Of a stretch of DNA of 64,000 bases, positions 10,041-22,025 are shown one piece after another; the stretch's first letter is position 1; each line of letters opens with the position of its first letter. Below the pieces are notes generated by a model that made no database searches, was not told the DNA's origin, and worked only from the letters and a program-made list of their open reading frames with translations. Source of the stretch: Pelobates cultripes (taxonomy: Eukaryota > Chordata > Amphibia > Anura > Pelobatidae); contig OW240918.1 of NCBI GenBank assembly GCA_933207985.1, forward strand, positions 16,802,344 through 16,866,343, read 5' to 3'. Made by a program: the position numbers and the translations under genes.

Positions 10041-13000
10041 TTTCATAATAATGAAGTATGCATTAAATTACATATTATTCAATTAGGTGGGATTTAAAAG
10101 AATGAATTGTAAAGGTATTTGAAACTTTAGGCCAAACATGAAATTTATCTAACTTTTTTTTTTAGAGATTTAGCCCCTTTCCTCAATAAAACAAAAACAT
10201 GATTACCAGTTTAGCTAATAAAACCCAAATTATTTTAATGTCTCTACAGGTACATTTTCAATACGGCTAGCACATTGTCCAGAATAAAACAAAATACTGT
10301 AAAAAAATGGAATGTTGGCACATTTGTAATAACTAAGTCCCTTTACGTTGCTTTAAAACATTGCATGTTTTTTTTTTATCTCACAAATAGGAGATTTTTT
10401 AAGCATGTTTGTAGGCTTATAATTTGTATCAATTGTTCTCATTTCATACAGAGATCAATTGTTCTTATTTCATGTAGCGATACCTTGTCACATCTCCATC
10501 TGTGTGTCCGCCGAGCGATTTAACGATAAAAGTAATTTTTTTTGATCCAAAGACATTATTGATAACGCACTGCAAGTTCTCCTAACTCATGATAAGGGGA
10601 ACATAAAGATCAGAAGATATAACTTAATTGTTAAATTTTATGAAGATGGATATAAATTGGGTTATACTCAGTGTGATGTGTAAGAGTTGCCTCTCTGCAG
10701 TCGTCCTAATTTAGCATTCACAGCAAACACTACTGGGACGATGGATGGTCTGCCTTACAGTCTAGGAAGCTAAAAAAGAGAAGAATATGTTATGGATTGA
10801 TTGTAAATCTGATGAGACACTCCCATGAGAAAACGTTTACAATCTTGCAGATGGATAATAATGGCTGCTGTGAGACCTCCCTGGTGGGTAGGCATAGTTT
10901 TAAATTCTATTATTGCACTTTTTCATGTTTGGTATTTCACGTGGGTGAAATCCTCTGAGAAGCTTAGGTAGAAATATGTGCCAACAAATTGCTAAGCTGT
11001 TATCTTAATTATTATGGAACTAGAAGGACTTGCAGAGGAGTAGCACAAATTTGGGTCATCTAACACCTTCAGATCTATATTTTAAAAGCTGACACTTTAA
11101 TTATGTTAGCATTTAGAGGATAGGCATTTTACTGTGACATATTCAATGATTCTCATCTTCATCAGAACTTTATTTGGAGAAAAAATGGTTCCAATACCTT
11201 GGGGGGAAAAGTATAGTTATTCAGTTATGGTGTCTTTGAGGCTTTGTAAGGAGCCGGTACTTATAACTGGTGAATTGAATAACATTTCATAGAGTGCAGT
11301 TTTTCACAACACACTCAGAATTCTTTAATTGATTAAGTGCAATCATCCTTTGATGTTTTGCACAGACTATATCTTCCTCTTGCCTTCGTTACATAGAACA
11401 GTTTTTCACCAAAGACTTTGTAAAAAATAAATAGGTTCTGCAATTATGAAAACAACCTGAATAGCAAATTAAATGAACCCTTGGTTAAAAGGCCTCCTTG
11501 TGCCCTCCTCAAGCCATAATGAGTATTAGTAGTTGTGCTTAGATATATGGGTAGAAGTGTCGGATCTCAATTATTTTTTAGAAAGATTATTTTTTAAGTA
11601 TTTCCTCCTATCTCCACAGTCATATAACTTGTGGATTTTATGATGGTCAAATTAGGACCATTTGTATTATAGACTCGAATGATAAACGTAAAATGATTTA
11701 AGTTTATCAGTTTTGTAAATGATTCTATCTGGATAATTTTTTTTTGTTTAGGAAGACATAAAAAAATTGTTTTGATTAGGAACTTATTATCTAATTGAAA
11801 CTGATTTTCTTCAAACTTTTAACTACTTTTTAATGAAGTCTAAATTGGCTCCTTTGCAGGATACTGCTGAGTTGCTGACTTGCATGTTATTGTAATTAAC
11901 CTCTGTCAACTGTGTTTAATAATTCTTTTTGGGTTACATGCAGACTTTCTGAATCCCCTAGAGGGCTCAAGTCAAGCCTTCTTTGGTCAGAAATTCTTAA
12001 TTATTTCAATGTACATTCTTACACTTCGGGTGCATAGACAAGTACTTTGTAATTATTTATTAATCCACTGCAAAATCAAACCTATTAATCATCCTTCTCT
12101 CATTGGTGTCTCTCACCTATAATTCGGTATAACTGCCACTTTCATTCTGCACACACATCTTCATACTTGTGTCTCTCCCTTATTTTTCTCCCCACCTGTC
12201 TTCTCCCCACGCATTTCTAGCACCTGCACCTGAAAACTCCTGCAACGGAGTGTGCACTCAGAACTCAATACGCCTGGTTTGTTTCCCAGTGAGCACTCAC
12301 TTTCTCAAATTCTTACAGAAGGGAAGTCACTGCAGGGAGTGATCACCTGGTCCTGTATCCTTAAGGTGAGAGGAGCCTCCTGCCACCTTCCAACCTCTAA
12401 AACATCAAAACTTGCAAGCTGTATCAGCTCCAAAGTGCCCCTGTTGCCATGGAAGGCCCTGCCTAAGACTAATGCAAAAAATGTTTGTGCACACTAAATG
12501 GGTCTCCATTATCTCAGATTTTTTTTGTCCTGGACTGACGTGAACTCGATTCAATAGCTTAAAAAACACTTGATATTCATTTAAAAAAAATATATATATA
12601 TTTTAGTTTTTGTATGTTTTAATACATTGTCCATCAAATGCATTTAAAGAATGGAAGTCAATCCCAGCTTGAACTGTTCCTTGAACCTCTCTTTCACGTA
12701 CATGCCCCACATCCCTTTTACTTCCTTACCTAAGGCTTCTTCTTTAGCAAATACAAAGAAGAATTGCCCTGAGAATCACTCTTTAACATAGATAAAACGC
12801 AGTGCTGCTGAGAGAAAATAGCATTTAATATTTAAAGAGAGTGCCTTGCTTCAAATGAAGTTGAATTTACATCAAAGGGAGCAGCCAGAGAAATCCAAAC
12901 ACCGGGTATATGTAAAACTGATAGACGGCATCTGTTTTCACTTCCATTTCTCCAGAGAGTCGGTCTTTGGTAGCTGACAAGAGGCTTCCACTGCATTTCT

Positions 13001-13445
13001 TCAGTTGTGCGCTTTCTGGTCAACAACCAGAAGCTTGCATTCTACGCGAAAACACACACACTCAAACACAAACAAACAATAGCTATATCCCAATACAGCT
13101 TTAATTAAAATTTGTCAGCTCTTTGTTTTTCTTTTTTTCCACGTCCCTCTGCTAGTTTCATAGTTTTTTTTGGTTTTTTATGCAAAAACATTCAGAACAA
13201 GTAAGTTTTATAGCTTCTAAGTAATTCATGACACAGCAAAAGATACTGTATCCCTACTTTGTCAATGGGCTGTTTTATATATAAAGTGTGGAGGCTTTAG
13301 GGAGTGTTAAGGGTAAAGTGTAGGATATGGTAATGAGTGGTTGTAGGGCCTTATGGTTAGGGTTTTGGGGTGTTTAGATTTTTGGTAAAAAGGTTGTTAT
13401 GTTTAGAAGTACTTGCCTTTACAGTGGCATGGACTGTAATTCTCA
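10041..13445. other. AT-rich non-coding DNA, no supported gene
   Basis: Frames at 10275-10523, 11880-12122, 12252-12497 and 12832-13026 are 64-82 codons long, lack recognisable domains and look like chance ORFs. There is a small (TA)n run near 12590-12603. No RNA gene or repeat boundary was seen. Confidence 0.45.
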
Positions 13446-13745
13446 TGACACTATAGTCACCATAACAATACAGCTTAATGTCGTTTTTCTGGTGTCTGTA
13501 GTCAGTTTCACCGAAAAGGCAGTGTTTACATTGCTGCCTAGGAACATCTCCAGTGGCAGTCACTTAGATGATCAGCAGAGGTGCTTCTTGAGTCAGTGCA
13601 GCCAAGGGAGCAGAGAGTGGACGTGACCAGACCAGAGTGGTGCTGGAAATAGGTGAGTAAATCACCTTTTTAACCATTGTTTAGGGGAGGGAGGGGGCAG
13701 GAACATAAACAGCTATTTGGACCTGACACTATAGTGTTCATTTAT
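13446..13745. repeat. Frog MITE-like repeat, second copy
   Basis: The left end reads GACACTATAGTCACCATAAC and the right end GACACTATAGTGTTC, forming imperfect inverted termini. The interior shares the layout of the 9613-10040 copy, with GCTTCTTGAGTCAGTGCAGC and a G-rich GGGGAGGGAGGGGGC stretch near the right end. It is non-coding. The overlapping frames here are incidental. Confidence 0.5.
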
Positions 13746-15213
13746 GAAAAAAACATGTGTCAATATAACTTTTAATGTGAAACGTACTTAGATGAAAACA
13801 TTACTGATTCTTTTAATCACATTGCTACAAAATAAAGAGAACATATCACCTAACGTGGACACATTAGATAAACTCAAATTGTGTGCATAACATCATCCCA
13901 ATTATAAGTACATAGCCTGAAATTCTATTCAGTATTAGTTCAGATTATTATGGTCTGTTGTGGTAATATGTGGTTAATTTCTTCCTATCACTGTAGTATG
14001 CCATTTAATGCCACACTTATAATAAAGCCGACAGTAACACTGCCATCCCCATCCATTCCTTAATAACTTTTCAAGCAGTTAATTTATTTTTTCCATTACT
14101 CATTCCTTGCATCATCTACATTACACTTAAAGTTCTTGAAAACTAATTTAAAATTGTCACCTTTTCACTGGCTTTTCTTTAAAACAACCGCGTGTTTAAA
14201 GTAAAATATCTATCACTGCTGATATTTGTATGTATCTTAGCCTTTTTATTTTAAATTTCTGAAACATCAAAATTTTAGAAGTGAATTTACATTTTCACTA
14301 CATATGATTAATTACTGTGGCAGCTTTATTAAAGTAAGAATAATAAAAAAAATGTGCTACATCTTTAGTGCCTGTTCTTAATATCTAAATCTTTGAAATA
14401 AGACAGCAAACCTAAAATGCATCCTGGATATAGAGTACATCATGTGTGAACACAAACAATGGGAGAACTCTGAGTTTTGTCATGTTTCGTAAAAGCTGTG
14501 ACCCTCTGAAAACTCTTTGAACCATATTATGCCACTTAGACGAAAGTACTGGGCATTCATTGGACAGTTGGTATCTTGTAGACCTTGACTGTATGTGGGG
14601 CTAAGGCCTAGGGGAATGAGAACCAACTACATCTTTCTTAGGACAAAGGTGGGTGGTACACACAGTATGTAGCCCAAGGGTGTAGGGGGCTCCTTGGCTT
14701 TTAGTTGCATCATCCTCCTGTAAACTCTTTGTACCAAAAGAAGAATAAAAGGAGCTGGTGCACAGTCCCATTAACTTATTTTAGACCTTCTCCAAAACAC
14801 ATAATTGGTTAGGATTAGCAAAGGATAAGCGCTGCTTGGTTTCTTAGAAGTCCTATCTAAAAGTGGATTAATACTTTTCATATCTAATATGTGGTTCCTC
14901 AAGGCCAAATCCCTCCTCTGTTAAAACAGAGCTATGGGATCCCACATTACGTTTTTTTGGGCAGAAGGATTTGTATTTGATAGCTCTGTAAAATTGCACT
15001 TGTTTTTTTTCTTTTCCTGTCTGTGGGAACATTCGATATCATGCAGCCCCAGCTTCTACTAATTGAATGGAATCGGGCAGTAGTAAATTTTTACAAGTAG
15101 TACAAACTTACAATTGGTAAGTGGCATAAAACATAAGTATATGTTTTAGACAGATCCCTGTAATCCCACTTCAGTTTTTCTCATTATCAAAACTGGAGTA
15201 GAATCACTTAAAA
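13746..15213. other. AT-rich non-coding DNA, possibly with a conserved element
   Basis: No coding region was found. The stretch at about 14100-14345 is low in repeats and rich in homeobox-like cores (TTAATT, ATGATTAATTA), a texture often seen in vertebrate conserved non-coding elements. That is an impression only. Confidence 0.3.
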
Positions 15214-15654
15214 GTGGAATTTACAACACATCAGATGAGGTTTTGGCCTCATACTCATGTGCAAGTGTATAAGGAGCACTCCCACACACACCTACCTCAC
15301 GCTCCCATGCTGACCGCTCACATTAATGCGAACAGCACCTTTGTACGTACGAACGCCACTTACCTGATGCAGAAGGAAGAACTCCATGCGTACGAATGAC
15401 CCGTTTCTGTTCAAGTGAATGCTACTCACCTATATTGCAGACAGAACTCCGTTCATACCGACGCTGGCTCCAAAACACAGCAAGAACAGAAGTCTGTTTG
15501 TGAGAACACCACTGTTTCCACATGCGACCACACAGAAAGTAAAACTTCAGAAGAATCAAAGGGCACGCGGACGCAGACACAGAGCCTTTTAAAGGTACAG
15601 GAGGTGGAGACCAGGGTGGAACCTCAATTAACAAGACCACCCACTTACCCTACT

Positions 15655-15910
15655 TAAGTTGCACACACCCTTCACTCTTCGCTCAGTTGTACTGTGCTCC
15701 TGATTGTGTAAAGACCTTCAGAGACTCTCCTGTTGTATCCTGATCCTGTTCCTGGTTTTGATACTTGCCTGTGTTGTCGCTTCTGAACCTGTGCCGCCTG
15801 TCCTAACCTTTGGCTTCCCCGACTATTCTCTTCGTCTGATCCTTTGGTACTGCGAACTTGGTTCATTGCCTTCAGCATCTATCTGCATTTTGGGCTCCGT
15901 CCACTAAACT
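15655..15910 (+). repeat. Possible LTR-retrotransposon remnant
   Basis: A stretch of CTG/CCTG-rich, mildly repetitive sequence (for example CCTGATCCTGTTCCTGG) resembles the R/U5 portion of anuran Ty3/gypsy LTRs. No TG...CA ends, primer-binding site or TSD could be fixed, so the call is weak. The adjoining 15214-15655 stretch, with no recognisable product, might belong to the same element. Confidence 0.25.
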
Positions 15911-18900
15911 GTGTTCCCGACAAAGTGCTTTTTTTCCTGTCAAATCACTTCAGTTTTGGAAGAAAAAAAAACATATGTTTTCAGCTTTTTTTAAGTGATC
16001 CATCCCCTTAGCCACTTAGCTTCCCCTTTTCACAAAATGTCTTCCTGATTGAAAAGTAAAAAGTCTACCTTAGCCAAATAGACGTCAGTGTGAGATGAAC
16101 CACTTCACTTGACTCCTCTCTACACCCAAACACAGTCCTTTTCTTATCTGCATTTTAAAACTAATTTTATTTGCAAATACAAGTTGCAAGTTGACCAATT
16201 CTGCATTGAATATAAATACAGATATGGGGGGTTTGTCAATAAAACTGGAGAATTAAAAAAGGAGTTGCAAATTTGTGGTCAAAATATGCAAATTGCAAAT
16301 CTTCCAGTACAGCTGTTCTTCCAGCCTGACCCATCTGCCGAAAATATGGTTTCTTTGCCAGTTCTTCAATGTTCCTAGCTTAAAGAATAAACCCTCAATG
16401 CGTAGGTGTGCTGAGTTAATAAAGTGCAATTGCATTATTAACGTAAGGCTAGAGAATCAGTACTTGATAATTAGTAATAACTATGCAAGAACTAATGAAA
16501 TAAGCTGCAGGCTGTTGAAAAGTTTGCAATAGCATTAAAACTTTATTCTTTGGTATGCTCCCTTGAGTGGAGAAAGGGTACTGTGTAAAGTTTCTTGCAT
16601 AACTTCCATTAATGCAATAAATAAATAAATATATAATTCAATTGACGAAAGGAATTAATCACATACATATATATCACATGCATTTTTTAAATTAATTTGT
16701 AATTTCAATATCAAACAAATCATTTTAAAATATAACACCATTTTAGAAAAGTAGAGATTTTCATTTACTCTCCATTTGCAGACAGTTGTGTTTAATTTCT
16801 TGAATTTTGAATCACGTTGATTTTTAGAGGGTCTTCTAGGGCACCTTGGATTTGCCCTTCTTCGTTGGTTTGACAAGGGGAATTCATGGCAGTTGGCTTC
16901 ATTATTAGATATCTCAGTAGGGGGTCCTGCTTTTTATCTGATAACCTAGAGAACATGAAGTATTGGACCTAGGGACTTAGCATTGTTTATGCTTCTAAAA
17001 ATAATACATTTCACACCAGGGTGCCCCTGTTTGTAAATTCTTCTACTTTACAGACAACATAAATGCTTAATTGGTTGCTCATTGCAAAAGCTGCCAATCT
17101 GGAGAAAAGTGGCCTTATGGATACTGACAGCTATAGGGAATTATATAGAAAGAGGGCTTACCTCATAGTAGCAAATTTGCCTTTTATTTTTTATGAAAGG
17201 CGATTTGGATGCAAAGGCAGAGATTAACCCTAAAGGTGCCCATTCAATTAGAGTCAATCGCTGCATCACGCGGGATTTAATCTCATGTGTTAGAAGATAA
17301 GGGTTATGAAATGCAAGCAGTTCCTTGTCAATATAGATTGAGGCATATGGGCTGGCGAGTAGACTTGTGCAAAAAAATTCATTTGGACCAGTTTGTATAA
17401 TACAAATGCCTTTTAATGCATATCTGGATGGATCGATGATTTCAAAATTTACCTGTGGAGTCTTATTCATTGAATAAGACACCGGGGATAAATCCCAGAT
17501 GGATTAATTTCTGTTTATGGATTAAAAGGCATTTTATTAAGATTAACTGGTCTAAATGTATTTTTGCACAAGTCTTTGGGGCAATAGGGAGTCATTATTT
17601 GTGATTTTTAATGGAGCTCGTTAGTGCCAAAAAATATTTTAATTCCAAGGTACTGAGCAGCCCTAGTATTAATGTACACTTTATAGCAGGGTGCTAATAA
17701 TTCATGCTTTTTACACAAGTTAACATTTTAACAGCGAATATTCTATAAACAATCCGTTTCTTGAAAATTTTTAATGCGTAGACTCAAATGCATGTGACGT
17801 TGACGGTTCTTAACCCCACTTACTGAGATTTCTGAAAAATAAAGTGATTAGGTAAAAAAATATACCTTTAAAGTATAAATATAAACATATAAATAAGCAA
17901 TATAAAAAAAATCCAGGTAATTTTTTAAGAAGGAAAGCTCACACCAGCCTGATTTTAAGCAAGGAAATGCATTATTCTCTCCATACGATTAGCCCAAATA
18001 TCATCACCTACTGAACATATCAACTAATAAAAAATGCTCAAGTTGAACTTTCTGTAAATGAAGATTCTTCAGGTGTATGCAAATAACATGAAACACCTGA
18101 AAAATGTTCAGTGAAAGCATGAACCAATTAGAAAGAAAGATTGTTTTGGAAACAATCAATTTGGAAGCAGCTGAAAAAAAGAGTTTGAGCTTCAATGGTA
18201 ATTCAGATTACTTTCTTATTCTTTGCCAATGTACCGTATAGAATTTGCCTACAACTAATCCTTCTATAAAATATAAATTTTGCTCAAATTTAAATTATTG
18301 GAAAAAACACAAAAAATACAGCTCACTGATGATTTTCGCTCTCATATTATGATTGCAAAAAAAGTTCTATGTTCTCAATGTACATCATTGCAGCAGCTGT
18401 TTCTCCGCGCTAGACTCACAAGAAGTAGATCATTATTTGGTTTGGCATATTTAGATTGGATCAATGTATTCCATAGCACAGTGTCATTTAAAAAGGATGA
18501 GAACAGTTGCCAAACCATGAACGTTATTGTTAATCTTTCAAAGAAACTTATTTCAAACAGTTTCTCCCATGGTAGATGTGATGTCGAATACCCAAGCTGA
18601 TTTTTGATTCTGCTTGCATACATCATGCCGTCTTATAATGAGTTATGAGTGATTGCAACTTGTGGCTTGCTGTGGTCAAACTAAGCTTTCCATGTCTTAG
18701 TTATTACTACTAAAATATCTAAGAAAAATCTCCTGCTTTCTTTATGTGAAAGGAAGAATTGATCTCGGTGGGATATGTCTGTTGTACACAAGTTTTAATG
18801 ATAATCACTGCAAGGTAACCTCCATCAAACTGGCTATGCTACGATACAGCTGTCATCATTCTCGGTCGGCATTGGATCTCGATTATAAACTGCAAATCGT

Positions 18901-19161
18901 TCTTTTTATCAGTTATTAACACTCGTTTCACCTTTTTATTTTTAAAGTTCCATGAACATGGCTATATTTTGAGAGAATTTTACACACACAATAAGGTAGC
19001 AGAGGTTTCAGTGGGTACAGATCATATTGGCTCATGTGGTTGATTTATATGATGATCTTGTCTAAATGTAATCTATCGTTATGACTTCCCTACTGTTCGG
19101 AGGCTCATGTGGTTTTTCTGTAGTAATGCGCCATATAAATTCATAGATAGAAACATAGATT
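15911..19161. other. AT-rich non-coding DNA, no supported gene
   Basis: Several 60-113-codon frames occur (16109-16378, 17141-17482 on the minus strand, 18280-18600), but none shows a recognisable domain or splice-flanked coding pattern. The stretch at about 18000-18230 is repeat-poor and contains an octamer-like ATGCAAAT site (18075-18082), so a regulatory element is possible but unproven. Confidence 0.4.
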
Positions 19162-19372
19162 ATTATTATTATTATATTTATATAGTGCCGACAAATTCCA
19201 TAGCTCTTTACAATGGGTGGACTAACAAGCATGTAATTGTAACCAGACAAGTTGGACACACAGAAACAGGTCGAGGGCCCTGCTCAATGAGCTTACATGC
19301 TAGAGGGAGTGGGGTAAAGTGAAACAAATGTAAAGGAAGTATTAGGGAAGTAGACTGTTCGAAGAAAACTCA
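19162..19372. repeat. ATT-rich interspersed repeat, left part
   Basis: It starts with (ATT)n and ATATTTATATAGTGCCGACA, and continues with a segment that includes AGGGCCCTGCTC and GAGCTTACATGCTAGAGG. I recognise this as a high-copy anuran repeat whose consensus contains a GAGCTTACAATCTA block. Its right part resumes at 21062 after the hAT insertion. Another copy is at 35636-35790. Confidence 0.6.
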
Positions 19373-19461
19373 ATGAAGACCAGGGCTGGACTGGGGATAC
19401 GAATCAGCCCTGGAAAAAAAATCTATGCCAGCCCCATAAGTCATTGTGCTATGTAGGGTGT

Positions 19462-19500
19462 TTTATATATATATATATATATACACACACACATATATAT
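19462..19500. repeat. (TA)n/(CA)n microsatellite
   Basis: About eleven TA units are followed by ACACACACACATATATAT. It is a simple sequence array inside the hAT composite. Confidence 0.9.
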
Positions 19501-19532
19501 CTTTCAAAGAAACTGTGAAGGGTTAAAACCTG

Positions 19533-19600
19533 ATGGACCTGTCACCCAGACCACTTCATTGAGCTGAAGTGGTCTGGGTGATTATAGTGTCCCTTTAAGC
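19533..19600. repeat. Palindromic MITE remnant
   Basis: CACCCAGACCACTTCA and TGAAGTGGTCTGGGTG form near-perfect inverted arms around the centre TTGAGC, followed by ATTATAGTGTCCCTTTAA. It is the same family as the palindromic element at 50302-50405. It is nested in the hAT composite. Confidence 0.6.
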
Positions 19601-19689
19601 CTAGGACTTTGGTATTCAGATTGTGAAAGAAACGGCAGCACTCACGGTCTTCACTTAAAATCTTATTTTATTTGGAAGATTAAAACATG

Positions 19690-19730
19690 GATCAACGTTT
19701 CAGTCCCTAAGTGGGACTTTTTTCAGAATC
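19690..19730 (-). ncRNA. Degenerate hammerhead ribozyme motif
   Basis: On the minus strand: GATT, then CTGAAAA, one extra A, a perfect 6-bp stem II (AGTCCC/GGGACT, loop ACTTA), GAA, palindromic ACGT, T, then GATC. This follows the hammerhead order, with stem I GATT/GATC including one wobble pair. The core position usually G8 is A while C3 is retained, so the C3-G8 pair is lost. It is therefore probably inactive. Confidence 0.55.
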
Positions 19731-19746
19731 AATATGATATGACATC

Positions 19747-19787
19747 GATCCTGAAGAAAGTCCCACTTATGTACTGAAACGTTGATC
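19747..19787 (+). ncRNA. Hammerhead ribozyme motif, type I, weakened stem II
   Basis: On the plus strand: GATC, CTGAAGA, one extra A, a stem II region with only AGT/ACT pairing left, GAA, palindromic ACGT, T, GATC. The CUGANGA and GAAA core residues are all present. Stem I is a perfect 4-bp GATC/GATC. The ACGT palindrome suits the dimeric stem III known for PLE hammerheads. Stem II has decayed compared with the left arm, where it is a perfect 6 bp. Confidence 0.6.
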
Positions 19788-19852
19788 CATGTTTTACTCT
19801 TGCAAATAAAAGAAGATTTTAAGTGAAGACCGTGAGTGCTGCCGTTTCTTTC

Positions 19853-19855
<3 letters not shown>

Positions 19856-19921
<66 letters not shown>
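19856..19921. repeat. (TA)n microsatellite
   Basis: About 66 bp of TA dinucleotides with one CACA interruption near 19889-19892. It directly abuts the right arm of the inverted pair. Confidence 0.95.
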
Positions 19922-19925
<4 letters not shown>

Positions 19926-19997
19926 ATACATTTCTTCTTCTACTTCAAAATATTAGTCCTTTCAGGATAATTAAAATAATAATTATACAGTAAAGCA

Positions 19998-20900
19998 TAC
20001 TCACATACAGACAATCTTACTGATGCACACATATAGGCTCATTGACAGACAATCTCAATGACACACACAGACAAGGTTACTGGCACACACACAAATTTAG
20101 TACAGACAAACTCTGACACACACACAAGCTTACTACAGACAAGCTCACTGTCACACACACGCTCACTACAGACAAGCTCACTGATGTGCACACACTATCC
20201 CTTCAGAGAAACCCATTGACACACACATGCTCCCTACAGAACAGCTCACTAACACACAGATTCACTACAGACAAGCTCACTGACACACACATGCTCACTA
20301 CAGACAAGCTCACTGACACACATATGGTCACTACAGACAAGCTCACGATCACACACATGCTTACTACAGACAAGCTCACTGTACACACATGTTCACCACA
20401 GACATGCTCAGACACACCCATGCTCCCTACAGACAAGGTCACTAACACGCACACACACGCATATGATCCCTACAGACAAGCTCACTGACACACACACAAG
20501 CTCACTCACTAGCAAGCACACACATACACACACACACACACACACACAAACTCACTAGCAGGCGCACATACACAGAACCTCCCTCACTAGCAGATGCACA
20601 CACACACACAGAAGCTCACTCACTAGCAGATGCGCGCACACACACACAGAAGCTCGCTCGCTCACTCACTAGCAGATGCACACACACAAAGATATCCACA
20701 CACACAGAGGCAGACAGTCACAGAGGCAGATATCCACACACACAGAGGCAGACAGTCACAGAGGCAGACATCCACACACAGAGGCAGACAGTCACAGAGG
20801 CAGACATCCACACACACAGAGACAGGCAGATAGCCACACACACACAGACAGCCACACACAGACAGCCACACACACACACAGGCAGACAGTCACACACTCA
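19998..20900. repeat. CA-rich minisatellite arrays
   Basis: From about 19998 to 20500 a degenerate unit of roughly 35-45 bp repeats, built on CTACAGACAAGCTCACTGAC followed by ACACACATG. From about 20500 to 20690 the unit changes to CTCACTAGCAGATGCACACA. From 20695 to 20890 it changes again to CAGAGGCAGACAGTCA followed by CATCCACACACA. The long frames here on both strands are by-products of the repeat, not genes. Confidence 0.9.
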
Positions 20901-21061
20901 CTGGCTCCCCCTGCTCCCATGGGGCCGCACAGCTCACAGATAGCCAGCCGGGATTTCAGGAGCCTGATCACTGATTAGGGCTGTCAGCCCAGCCCCAGGT
21001 GCTGCGGCCCACCGGGAAATTTCCCGGTATCCAGGTGGGCCAGTCCGGCCCTGATAAAGAC

Positions 21062-21240
21062 TTAGTGTGGGGTTTTTCGGAGCCATTACCATTTTAATTG
21101 CTATGCTTTTGTGAAAAAGTGAGTTTTTAATGATTATTTTAAGGAATGGAGACAGAGTGAGCATCTAACAGAGAAGGGAAGGGAGTTCCACAGGAACGGT
21201 GCAGCCCTAGATATATCCATATAGATTAATATCATAGATA
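21062..21240. repeat. ATT-rich interspersed repeat, right part
   Basis: It continues the repeat broken at 19372. It ends with GGAATGGAGACAGAGTGAGC and GGGAGTTCCACAGGAACG followed by GTGCAGCCC, the block I expect at this end of the anuran repeat. Finding both halves on either side of the hAT element supports the insertion model and its boundaries. Confidence 0.6.
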
Positions 21241-21867
21241 TATATTCAGATGCCTTTTTCCATTACCACGACTGTTTTGTAAATATCATGAAATTGACGC
21301 TACGTTGACAAAGCATTAACCATTTTACCTTTGGGCACATTGTAATTTAATGTATTTTTTTCATAGCAATGGACGTTTCATAAGGTGTAAACTTGTCTTA
21401 ACTCCTCTTTTGTGTTTGTGTTTTGAACTATTTATCACTATACTAAGTAAGTAAATAATCAGTGGTTTTCAAGTTTATTATGCGTCAGAAGGTGAGTTGA
21501 TGACCTAAAAACTCTGTACTGGTGGTTATTCAAATCAGAGTAAGTCATAAAATTAGTTACACTTGTAAGTAAGAAATAACTTTAATAGCACAATTCACAG
21601 TAGCACTATAGTGAGTATATCATGACTTTCAGCGTGTGTTTTTGACTGACATAAGTTCCAAGTTAGCAAGATCCTGAAAAAATTTGGGTGATTTCTGTTA
21701 TACAAAATGAAGTATCTTTGTTGTTCAAATCCAATTTTAGAATTGTATTTTAGAGAACATAAAAAACAAACAAACCCAAAAGTATTAGTTTAGTGTTATT
21801 AGACGTGAGGTTGGTAACATCTAATCAATTTGTATGTAGTGTTTATCTTGTACAAACAACCCAAAAG
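21241..21867. other. Non-coding DNA
   Basis: No feature was supported. It is AT-rich unique-looking sequence. Confidence 0.45.
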
Positions 21868-22025
21868 CTCAAACCGGCAGTAGGAAACCTTCGGTACTGC
21901 AGATGTTTTGGAATACATGTAACATAATGCTCTTACAGCTATAATGCCATAATGCTGGCAAAACATCAAGGAAGTTGTAGTCCACAACATCTGGAGTGCT
22001 GAAGGTTGCCTATCCCTGCTCTAGG
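21868..22025. mobile_element. Foldback MITE, probably hAT
   Basis: GTAGGAAACCTTCGGTACTG at the left is mirrored by GGTTGCCTATCCCTG at the right. Inner blocks ACATAATGCTCTTACAGC and CCATAATGCTGGCAAAACAT continue the imperfect palindrome. Right-end CAGGGATAGGCAACCTTC (read on the minus strand) is a common frog hAT-like terminus. The flanking octamers match only partly, so the TSD is uncertain. Confidence 0.55.

Larger units (their letters stand above)
19621..19856. repeat. Inverted pair of PLE-type terminal fragments
   Basis: Two arms of about 114 bp (19621-19734 and 19743-19856) are near-identical inverted copies with a 10-bp spacer. Each reads outwards from a hammerhead-like core through CATGTTTTA, an A/T-rich stretch, TTTTAAGTGAAGACCGTGAG and TGCTGCCGTTTCTTTC. 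The right arm carries GTGAGT at 19832-19837 and the left arm carries its complement at 19640-19645. The layout resembles the terminal units at 41 and 59 kb but lacks the two hairpins found there. Such a palindrome could form by head-to-head insertion of two retroelement pieces. Confidence 0.7.
19373..21061. mobile_element. Composite hAT-type element with 8-bp TSD
   Basis: The element proper is 19381-21053 (1673 bp). It begins CAGGGCTGGACTGG and ends CCAGTCCGGCCCTG, 14-bp inverted termini with one mismatch. The flanks ATGAAGAC (19373-19380) and ATAAAGAC (21054-21061) match at 7 of 8 positions, consistent with an 8-bp hAT target duplication. It interrupts an older repeat. Inside are AT and CA microsatellites, a palindromic MITE remnant (about 19533-19600), an inverted pair of hammerhead-bearing retroelement pieces (19621-19856) and a long CACA-type minisatellite. 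No transposase frame remains. Confidence 0.8.

Noticed and set aside
18280..18600. 106-codon plus-strand frame
   Set aside because: No known motif, overlapped by an opposite-strand frame of similar length, AT-rich codons. Taken as chance.
20186..20978. Long frames on both strands (up to 100 codons) rich in Thr/His or Cys/Val
   Set aside because: They are translations of the CA-rich minisatellite in different frames, not genes.
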